From Betaproteobacteria bacterium (GTDB lineage: Bacteria; Pseudomonadota; Gammaproteobacteria; Burkholderiales; SG8-39): a DNA stretch of 10,687 nucleotides. Under the pieces are notes generated by a model that saw nothing but the letters and a program-made list of their open reading frames with translations, was not told the DNA's origin and searched no databases. The DNA is taken from positions 1 through 10,687 of the forward strand of contig SHXF01000133.1 in assembly GCA_009693435.1 (NCBI GenBank). The letters run 5' to 3'. A program made the position numbers and the translations under genes. Below are positions 5,952 to 10,687 of the stretch, one piece after another; the first letter of the stretch is position 1; each line of letters starts with the position of its first letter.

Positions 5952-6920
5952 TCAGGCCCCGGTCCGGGTTGATCCGGTCCAGGAGGCACGCTCACTCTTG
6001 AAGCTGGCGGCAACATGTTCACCGGCCACAACCGGCTCGTAGCGGGCCTCACCCGCATCGGGCAGCTCGCGGGAATCGATGACGGCGCGGAAATCGGGGT
6101 GGTGGAACTGCGGGATCGAATAACGCTCGCGGCCCGAGCCGTTCACCACCCGGTGCACAGCCGAGCGGAAGCGTCCGTTGGTCCAGCGTGTCATGAGCTG
6201 CCCGATGTTGACGATGAGCGCACCCTCCAGCGGTGGAGCGTCAATCCACGACCCGTCTGCGGATTGCACGTGCAGTCCTCCGTTACCATCATTCAGCAGC
6301 AGCGTAATGATGCCCTTGTCCGTATGCGCGCTCGCGCCTATTCCTGTGGGCTGCCCCGCGGGTGGCTGTGGCGGATAGTGGAAGTAGCGCATGTTCGTAT
6401 AGGGTTTGACGCAGCGGCTGACGAAGAAATTCTCGTCCGCGCCCAGCGAGAGCGCCATCGCGCGCAGCACGACGCGGCCGGCTTCCAGCATGGAAAAATA
6501 AAGGCATTCAGTCCGCACCCGAAAGCCGGGCAGGTCGGGCCAGGTGTTCGTCGAATGAAAAGGCAGTCCCGCGACGATATCCGCGTCGTCCGGGGGAAGC
6601 GGGAAACCCATGTCGAAGGATTCCTTCACGTCCGGTTCCAGACCCTCGCGCCGGGTGTCGAACATCGGTTGATAGCCGCGATTCTGATTGCGCTGGCGCG
6701 GCCGGCAGGCAAGGCGCGCATCCAGCGGCTGGCTGAAAAACTCCTCCGCCGCCCGGAACCCGGCGGTGATGGCTTCTTCCGGCACGCCATGGCGGGTCAG
6801 GTAGAAAAAGCCGTAAAGGGCGCTCGCCTCCGCGATCTGTCCCGCAATGCGCTCCCGTTCTGCGCGGGCGCCGAAGCGAAAGCCGTGGAGGTCGATGGCA
6901 GGCAGGGTCAGCGTGGACAT
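5952..6920 (-). CDS. 2-oxoglutarate/Fe(II)-dependent oxygenase, isopenicillin-N-synthase-like
   Basis: This 322-residue enzyme starts MSTLTLPAIDLHGF, the usual opening of the DIOX_N domain, and continues with YGFFYLTRHGVP (36-47). The C-terminal double-stranded beta-helix carries the Fe(II) triad His199-x-Asp201 (SAHTDKG) and His256 (VHRVV), plus the 2-oxoglutarate-binding Arg266-x-Ser268 (RYS). All core residues are present. Such enzymes hydroxylate, desaturate or cyclise small substrates using O2 and 2-oxoglutarate, giving succinate and CO2. I chose the ATG at 6920; the frame is open to 7040, but the extra 40 residues do not resemble the family. The Shine-Dalgarno is weak (GAGCGG). It is the first gene of a two-gene operon with a Bug gene and is separated from the divergent hydrolase by 355 bases. 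The substrate is unknown; in a catabolic setting a side-chain or ring hydroxylation is plausible. Confidence 0.9.
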   Translation of the reverse strand: MSTLTLPAIDLHGFRFGARAERERIAGQIAEASALYGFFYLTRHGVPEEAITAGFRAAEEFFSQPLDARLACRPRQRNQNRGYQPMFDTRREGLEPDVKESFDMGFPLPPDDADIVAGLPFHSTNTWPDLPGFRVRTECLYFSMLEAGRVVLRAMALSLGADENFFVSRCVKPYTNMRYFHYPPQPPAGQPTGIGASAHTDKGIITLLLNDGNGGLHVQSADGSWIDAPPLEGALIVNIGQLMTRWTNGRFRSAVHRVVNGSGRERYSIPQFHHPDFRAVIDSRELPDAGEARYEPVVAGEHVAASFKSERASWTGSTRTGA

Positions 6921-7039
6921 CGTGCCGCTCAATGTCACGGGGACGCCTGTCCTGAGCTGTCTGAAACACGATTCGAGCATCGCATGGCATGGATTCCGAA
7001 AGGGATACTGGATTGACCACGGGATTAGCCGGGCCGCCA

Positions 7040-7045
7040 AGTATA
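7040..7045 (-). promoter_or_regulatory. candidate -10 box for the 2-oxoglutarate oxygenase operon
   Basis: On the minus strand this reads TATACT, five of six bases of the sigma-70 -10 consensus. The -35 position 17 bases upstream (GGCACA) matches only three of six, so activation by a regulator would be expected. Transcription from here would leave a leader of about 110 bases before the ATG at 6920. Confidence 0.35.
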
Positions 7046-7141
7046 GAACGCTGCCGGAGGCGTGTGCCGACGTCAGTGGTGATCCGTCGATGGCAACCCT
7101 CGAACACCGTCAGTGCGGCGGCACCCGACACATCCGAATGC

Positions 7142-7276
7142 ATGGGTAATTCTGTGCACCTGGTGCACCATTGCGCGAAATGCATTGCCCTGGCGCTGCT
7201 ACTGCTCTTAAATGCCGGGTGTCCCGGCCGTCGCATGAAGGCGGTCGGCGCGACCTTATCCCTGGAGCACGAGTAA
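7142..7276 (+). CDS. doubtful 44-residue small membrane or secreted peptide, stop overlapping the hydrolase start
   Basis: An open frame begins ATG at 7142 and ends TAA at 7274-7276, sharing one base with the hydrolase ATG (TAATG). Stop-start overlap of that kind is a known translational-coupling arrangement. The peptide has a hydrophobic run, CIALALLLLLNAGC at residues 14-27, ending in something close to a lipobox but with Asn at the -3 position where Leu is expected. No Shine-Dalgarno precedes it, the frame is open further upstream by chance, and GC-rich DNA gives such frames often. I list it as a candidate only. Confidence 0.18.
   Translation: MGNSVHLVHHCAKCIALALLLLLNAGCPGRRMKAVGATLSLEHE
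7154..7168. promoter_or_regulatory. perfect 15-base palindrome, candidate operator
   Basis: GTGCACC-T-GGTGCAC is a perfect 7+1+7 inverted repeat, 108 bases upstream of the hydrolase start. The halves resemble NtrC half-sites (TGCACC / GGTGCA), but the one-base spacing is much shorter than in known NtrC sites, so another dimeric regulator is more likely. Confidence 0.4.
7191..7206 (+). promoter_or_regulatory. weak candidate sigma-54 promoter for the hydrolase-monooxygenase operon
   Basis: TGGCGC-TGCTAC-TGCT has the essential GG (7192-7193) and GC (7204-7205) 12 bases apart, and matches 9 of the 12 specified bases of TGGCACG-N4-TTGCW. It would start transcription about 60 bases before the ATG at 7276. 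Matches of this quality occur by chance in GC-rich DNA. Confidence 0.2.
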
Positions 7277-8085
7277 TGCCAATTGAAAAGCGCTCAATGC
7301 GCATCGGCGACATTGAAATCGACCTCCTGGAAACAGGCGCCGGACGGCCGCTGCTGTTCCTGCACGGCGGCGAAGGACCCGACGTCGTTTCGGCCGACTA
7401 TCTCGGCAAGCTGGGAGCGCATTTCCGCGTGATTGCCCCCTGGCATCCAGGCTTCGGCGCCCATCCGCGACCGCCGGCATTTCGCGACGTGGCGGACCTC
7501 GCTTATTTCTACCTGGAATTCGCGGAAACCCTGGCGCTGCGGGACACGGTGCTTGCCGGGGCCTCGTTCGGCGGCTGGATCGCCGCCGAAATGGCGCTGA
7601 GGGGGAGCGCCCATTTTTCGCGCCTCGCGCTGGTCGACCCATTCGGCGTCAAGGCCGGGGACAGGGAATCGCGGGACATCGCCGACTTCTGGTCGATGAC
7701 CCCCGCAGACTGGAACGATCTCGCTTTCGTAAACGCTACCATCGTTCGCGACGATCCGGCCATGCTCACCGACGATCAGCTGATAGGGCTGCTGCGAAGC
7801 CGGGAGTCGATGGCGTATTACGGCTGGCGACCCTTCATGCACAATCCGCAATTGCTGCGCTGGCTGCACCTCATTCGCATCCCGACATTGATTGTCCGCG
7901 GCGAACAGGATCGCGTCGTCGCGGCGGATTGCCATCGCCTCTATGCCGATCGCATCCCCGGGGCGCAGCTGCAGATCATCCCCGGCGCCGGCCACTTCCC
8001 GCACCTCGAGCAGCCGGACGCTTTCGTGGCTGCAGTAACGGGGTTCGCTAACCGCTCTGACCCGGCTCGTGCCGCGGCCGCCTGA
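7276..8085 (+). CDS. alpha/beta hydrolase
   Basis: This 269-residue enzyme has the complete alpha/beta hydrolase fold signature: oxyanion motif HGGEG (30-34), nucleophile elbow GASFGG with Ser98, acid Asp212 in RGEQDR, and His240 in GAGHFPHLE. A cap region lies between about 125 and 190. There is no signal peptide, so it is cytoplasmic. I chose the ATG at 7276 because GGAG lies 8 bases before it and the protein begins at a normal point for the family; the frame is open to 7171, but those 35 residues are unlike the family. The luciferase-like monooxygenase gene follows after 31 bases, so they form an operon. A monooxygenase of that family can insert oxygen next to a carbonyl, giving an ester or lactone that such a hydrolase could open; this link is inferred. 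Alternatives are a C-C hydrolase of ring-cleavage products or a general esterase. Confidence 0.9.
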   Translation: MPIEKRSMRIGDIEIDLLETGAGRPLLFLHGGEGPDVVSADYLGKLGAHFRVIAPWHPGFGAHPRPPAFRDVADLAYFYLEFAETLALRDTVLAGASFGGWIAAEMALRGSAHFSRLALVDPFGVKAGDRESRDIADFWSMTPADWNDLAFVNATIVRDDPAMLTDDQLIGLLRSRESMAYYGWRPFMHNPQLLRWLHLIRIPTLIVRGEQDRVVAADCHRLYADRIPGAQLQIIPGAGHFPHLEQPDAFVAAVTGFANRSDPARAAAA

Positions 8086-8116
8086 ACAGCACTCAAACGA
8101 TGACAAGGACCATCCC

Positions 8117-9340
8117 ATGAAGATGTGGCATTTCTCGGAGAACCCCTACCCGCCGGCATGGCGCGCGGATCCCAAGACCGTACGGGTGACGCTGCCGAAC
8201 CGGCATTTCGATCCCAAGGTCGGATCGCAACTCATCAACCGCTATCTCGATGAGTGGATTTACTGCGATGAGATCGGCTTCGACATCATGGTGAACGAGC
8301 ACCACAGCACCTCGACCTGCCTCAGCTCCTCCTGCATGCCACCGCTCGCCATACTGTCCCGGCAGACGAAGAAGGCGCGCCTGCTGGTGCTGGGCGTGCC
8401 GATCGGCATCCGCAGCGACCCGTTGCTGGTGGCGGAGGAACTTTCCTACATCGACGTGGTGTCGGGAGGCCGCCTGGAGATGGGGCTGGTAAAGGGCGTG
8501 GCGGTCGAACTCACGGCGGCCAGCGTCAATCCGTCCACGCTCACGGCGCGCTTCTGGGAGGCGCACGACCTCATCATGAAGGCGATGACCACGCATGACG
8601 GCCCGTTCAATTTCCAGGGGGAATTCTTTCAACATCGCCACGTCAACATCTGGCCGCGCCCCTATCAGGAGCCGCATCCGCCGGTATGGATGACCAGCTT
8701 CGGCCCTCAGAGCACCACGGCCATTGCCGACCACGGCTACAACATTTGTGCGGGCCTGGTTGCGCTCGGCTCAAAGCACATATTCAACGCCTACCGGGCC
8801 CGCATCGCGGAACTCGGGCGTCCGGCGCCCACGCCCGAAAAATTCGGCTACCTGGTACTGATCGGCGTCGGCAGGACGGAAGCAGAGGGGCACGCGCGCG
8901 TGCGCAAGGTGAAGCAATTCTTCGAATCATCGGAGATCGTGCCGGAGCCGTTTCCCAATCCGGCCGGCTACGCGCCACCCGAGGCACACCTCAAGACCAT
9001 ACGCGCAGGCGGCGGCAAGGCGATGCGCCGCACCAGCCGCGACGGCACCACCATCAACTTTGCCACTGCATCGGTGCCGGAACTGATCCACGCCGGCGCC
9101 TGCTTTGCAGGCACGCCTGACCAGGTGGTCGGCCAGATCGAGGCGCTCTACGACTACCTCGGTGGATTCGGGCACATCCTCGGCATGACGCACGGAGGCG
9201 ACCTGTCGCACGAAGACACCCTGGACAGCATGAAACTCTTCGCCGACGAGGTCATGCCGCGCCTGCAGCATCTGCGCATTGGGCAGACCGCGGAGACAGA
9301 CGCGCACGACGCCGTTCGGGCAAGCGCGCAATCGGCGTGA
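8117..9340 (+). CDS. luciferase-like (LLM) flavin-dependent monooxygenase
   Basis: This 407-residue protein has the bacterial luciferase-like TIM-barrel pattern. It shows NEHHS at 60-64, SRQTKKARLLVLGVPI (81-96), the strand VVSGGRLEMGLVKG (114-127), FWEAHDLIMKAM (146-157), DGPFNFQGEFF (161-171), PRPYQEPHPPVWM (180-192) and AGTPDQVVGQIEAL (331-344). The family uses FMNH2 supplied by a separate reductase plus O2 for hydroxylation, Baeyer-Villiger insertion or C-S/C-N cleavage. No flavin reductase gene is in the window. It is somewhat longer than many members (about 330-380) because of a C-terminal tail. The ATG at 8117 has AAGGA 7 bases before it; an ATG at 8069 would overlap the hydrolase gene. 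It is second in a two-gene operon with the hydrolase, and a strong hairpin follows its stop. The substrate is unknown. Confidence 0.92.
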   Translation: MKMWHFSENPYPPAWRADPKTVRVTLPNRHFDPKVGSQLINRYLDEWIYCDEIGFDIMVNEHHSTSTCLSSSCMPPLAILSRQTKKARLLVLGVPIGIRSDPLLVAEELSYIDVVSGGRLEMGLVKGVAVELTAASVNPSTLTARFWEAHDLIMKAMTTHDGPFNFQGEFFQHRHVNIWPRPYQEPHPPVWMTSFGPQSTTAIADHGYNICAGLVALGSKHIFNAYRARIAELGRPAPTPEKFGYLVLIGVGRTEAEGHARVRKVKQFFESSEIVPEPFPNPAGYAPPEAHLKTIRAGGGKAMRRTSRDGTTINFATASVPELIHAGACFAGTPDQVVGQIEALYDYLGGFGHILGMTHGGDLSHEDTLDSMKLFADEVMPRLQHLRIGQTAETDAHDAVRASAQSA

Positions 9341-9344
9341 TTTG

Positions 9345-9378
9345 AATCGCGCCGCAGCCGGTCTGCGCTGCCGCGATT
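9345..9378. terminator. nested hairpin between convergent genes, probable bidirectional terminator or mRNA end
   Basis: An outer 7-base stem AATCGCG (9345-9351) / CGCGATT (9372-9378) encloses an inner 5-base stem CGCAG (9353-9357) / CTGCG (9363-9367) with a 5-base loop. It begins 5 bases after the monooxygenase stop, in the 73-base gap before the convergent hydrolase stop. The A/T ends of the outer stem give a short run (ATTT) on the plus strand, but no full U-run. Confidence 0.5.
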
Positions 9379-9413
9379 TCGAAGCGCGTCCCCCGACACC
9401 GGAACGCGCGCCC

Positions 9414-10283
9414 TCAGTCCTCGGCCAGCAAACCGAGCAGCATTTCGTTGAATGCTCCCGCCCGCTCGTACTGAACCCAGTGTCCGGCGTCGGGAATGAA
9501 GGCAAGTCCGCGAAAGTCGGGTGAAGTGAACACGGTGCGCAGTTGCGCATGGCGGGAACGGTACAACACGTCTTCTTGTCCCCAGATGCCGTGCACGGGA
9601 CAACGCACCTGCTTGAGCGCTTTCGCCAGCGCATCGGTGAACGCCAGTTTGCGGCCCCTATGGCGGTCGCGGGCGGTGTTGTTCATCTGCAGCGACAAGG
9701 AGAACGCATCGACGGAAACATCGTGGTGCAGCATCAGCGCGCGCAGATTGCGGCGATGCGCCGCGTCGCGCTCGGCGGGATCGGTGAGCTTGCGCCAGGA
9801 TACCAGCGCCACCGCCGATTCCGAGGACAGGCCCATGCCGGGCGCGCCGACCAGGATCAGCCGGCGAATGCGCTCCGGAAATTCCGCCGCAATGAAACCC
9901 GCCACCATCCCGCCGAACGAGAAGCCGACCATGTCACAGGGTTCGCTGCCGAATGCGTGGCGCGCGCTGCGCTCGACGATCGCGGTCAGGGCATCCGCGT
10001 CAGTTTCCCCGGAGGGCAGGGCCGACTCGCCGAACCCGGGCAGGTCCGGCACCCAGACCGAGCGCGTAGCAGCCAGCGCGTCGATGTTCCTCACCCAGTG
10101 CGTCCAGCTGCCGCCTCCGCCGTGCAGTAGCACCAGCGGCCGCCCGCTGCCCCAGTGGCGCCACACCATGTTGCCATCGGCGAAGGGAATTTCCACGCGC
10201 GTGGCGGTGGCATCCAGGCGTGCAAGCAAGTCAAAGCCGGCCCGCGCCTGCCACTGCGGATCTGTAATGGAAATTTCTGTCAC
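9414..10283 (-). CDS. alpha/beta hydrolase, meta-cleavage-product-hydrolase-like
   Basis: This 289-residue enzyme has oxyanion motif HGGGGSW (54-60), nucleophile elbow GFSFGG with Ser122, acid Asp238 in WGQEDV, and His268 in DAGHWVQYE. A helical cap lies around 145-225, and the DLPGFGES segment (80-87) is typical of MhpC/BphD-like C-C hydrolases and related lactonases. No signal peptide is present. The start is GTG at 10283, with GAGG 8 bases before it. It follows the ligA-like gene on the same strand after 74 bases, so the two are probably in one operon whose upstream part lies outside the window. Next to an extradiol dioxygenase subunit, hydrolysis of a ring-opened product is the natural reading. 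The family also contains esterases and enol-lactone hydrolases, so the reaction remains open. Confidence 0.9.
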   Translation of the reverse strand: MTEISITDPQWQARAGFDLLARLDATATRVEIPFADGNMVWRHWGSGRPLVLLHGGGGSWTHWVRNIDALAATRSVWVPDLPGFGESALPSGETDADALTAIVERSARHAFGSEPCDMVGFSFGGMVAGFIAAEFPERIRRLILVGAPGMGLSSESAVALVSWRKLTDPAERDAAHRRNLRALMLHHDVSVDAFSLSLQMNNTARDRHRGRKLAFTDALAKALKQVRCPVHGIWGQEDVLYRSRHAQLRTVFTSPDFRGLAFIPDAGHWVQYERAGAFNEMLLGLLAED

Positions 10284-10339
10284 GCTGCGTGCCTCATGCT
10301 TGCGCGCAGCGATCGATGCGCGCGAATGGATGATCAGAA

Positions 10340-10371
10340 CCGGCGCCGCCGGCCGCGCTATCTGGCGCCGG
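10340..10371. repeat. 8-base GC inverted repeat around the ligA-like stop codon
   Basis: CCGGCGCC (10340-10347) and GGCGCCGG (10364-10371) pair perfectly with a 16-base loop that contains the ligA-like stop codon (10358-10360). Each arm contains the self-complementary GGCGCC, so chance in GC-rich DNA is a real possibility. If formed in mRNA, it could limit read-through from the ligA-like gene to the hydrolase or affect termination of translation. Confidence 0.35.
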
Positions 10372-10687
10372 GGACGTTGCGCGTCTTGAGGAAGGTTTCC
10401 AGCGTTTCACCGCGCATGTGCGCGACCATTTCGGGATTGGAGACACCGCTCACGCGACCCAGCTTTTCGAGCGTGAAAAAACTCGCGCCATAGCGAATCA
10501 TGGCCGCCCAGTCGAGATTGCGCACCAAGGTTTTTTCTTCTTCAGTGAGGCCGGCTTTTGCAAGCGCCGCTTCTGCATCGGCCTTGAACAGCGCGCGATT
10601 CTCCGGATAGATCAGCCCACGCAGGAAACGGTTGAGGCGCAGTCCCTTGGCGCTGCGCTCGAGATCGAACAGGTAAGTGCCGGTGAG
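10358..10687 (-). CDS. ligA: LigA-type small (alpha) subunit of an extradiol ring-cleavage dioxygenase, N-terminus cut by window edge
   Basis: The visible 109 codons run from the right edge to a TAG stop at 10358-10360. The protein shows the all-helical LigA pattern: TGTYLFD, LRLNRFLRGL (16-25 of the visible part), ENRALFKAD (29-37) and WAAMIRYGASFFTLEKLGR (60-78). These line up with the NQF, ENRERFKAD and YNAMIDEGGNVYFLSKL segments of protocatechuate 4,5-dioxygenase LigA as I recall it. LigA covers the LigB active site and is needed for activity. Only the first few tens of residues should be missing. The following gene is an alpha/beta hydrolase on the same strand. Its LigB partner may be the gene at 1165-2058 or one to the right of the window. 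The symbol is family-level; the substrate is not known. Confidence 0.85.
   Translation of the reverse strand, partial: LTGTYLFDLERSAKGLRLNRFLRGLIYPENRALFKADAEAALAKAGLTEEEKTLVRNLDWAAMIRYGASFFTLEKLGRVSGVSNPEMVAHMRGETLETFLKTRNVPGAR

Larger units (their letters stand above)
6921..7275. promoter_or_regulatory. divergent intergenic control region (355 bases)
   Basis: This gap lies between the divergent 2-oxoglutarate oxygenase and alpha/beta hydrolase genes. It holds a -10-like box for the minus strand, a 15-base palindrome, a sigma-54-like motif facing plus, and a doubtful 44-codon ORF, each listed separately. GGAG at 7264-7267 is the Shine-Dalgarno of the hydrolase. I saw no tRNA, riboswitch-like fold or mobile-element end in it. 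Confidence 0.55.

Noticed and set aside
6015..7016. 333-codon plus-strand open frame opposite the 2-oxoglutarate oxygenase
   Set aside because: It is antisense to a gene with an intact iron triad and has no recognisable motif or good ribosome site.
7013..7047. TTGACC and TATAGA as a sigma-70 promoter facing the hydrolase operon
   Set aside because: The hexamers are individually good, but the spacer is 23 bases, well outside the usable 16-18.
7154..7174. GG...GC pair overlapping the palindrome as a sigma-54 site
   Set aside because: The GG to GC distance is 11 rather than 12, one base short of the strict requirement.
9496..10389. 297-codon plus-strand open frame opposite the third alpha/beta hydrolase
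   Set aside because: It is rich in Ser, Arg and Ala without motifs, and antisense to a hydrolase with a complete catalytic triad.
1..10687. CRISPR array, tRNA or rRNA genes, insertion sequences or integrase
   Set aside because: No regularly spaced repeats, cloverleaf-like folds, terminal inverted repeats with a transposase, or recombinase motifs were seen on either strand.

Overview
The window is GC-rich (well over half G+C by eye) and densely coded, with short Shine-Dalgarno-led genes. Three genes encode Bug/TctC-type periplasmic solute-binding proteins. That expansion, next to aromatic-catabolism genes, points to a soil or water betaproteobacterium (Burkholderiales-like: Bordetella, Cupriavidus, Variovorax and relatives). 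This is inferred from gene content only; there is no rRNA or other marker in the window.

Layout. (1) 1-3644, minus strand, read right to left: a long amidohydrolase-superfamily enzyme, a LigB-type class III extradiol ring-cleavage dioxygenase, a Bug protein, and the start of an alpha/beta hydrolase cut off by the left edge. (2) 3645-3833: a divergent control region with two perfect dyads. (3) 3834-4871, plus strand: a second Bug gene, with a hexameric repeat in its signal-peptide region. (4) 4933-6920, minus strand: a 2-oxoglutarate/Fe(II) oxygenase followed by a third Bug gene, convergent with the previous one. (5) 6921-7275: a 355-base divergent control region with a near-consensus -10 box, a 15-base palindrome, a sigma-54-like motif and a doubtful small ORF. 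(6) 7276-9340, plus strand: an alpha/beta hydrolase and a luciferase-like flavin monooxygenase. (7) 9414-10687, minus strand: a LigA-type small dioxygenase subunit, cut off by the right edge, followed by a third alpha/beta hydrolase.

How it fits together (inference). The set looks like a catabolic island for an aromatic or ring-containing acid. Bug proteins would capture anionic substrates in the periplasm, oxygenases would activate the ring, and LigA/LigB would open it by meta-type cleavage. The amidohydrolase and alpha/beta hydrolases would cut C-C, ester or lactone bonds in the products. The canonical protocatechuate 4,5-cleavage genes (ligC dehydrogenase, ligI lactonase, ligJ, ligK) are not seen, so the substrate need not be protocatechuate. 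No transcriptional regulator, transposase, tRNA, CRISPR array or transporter membrane subunit was seen. The most unusual points are the separation of ligA-like and ligB-like genes by about 8.3 kb and the pairing of Bug genes with different oxygenase modules.
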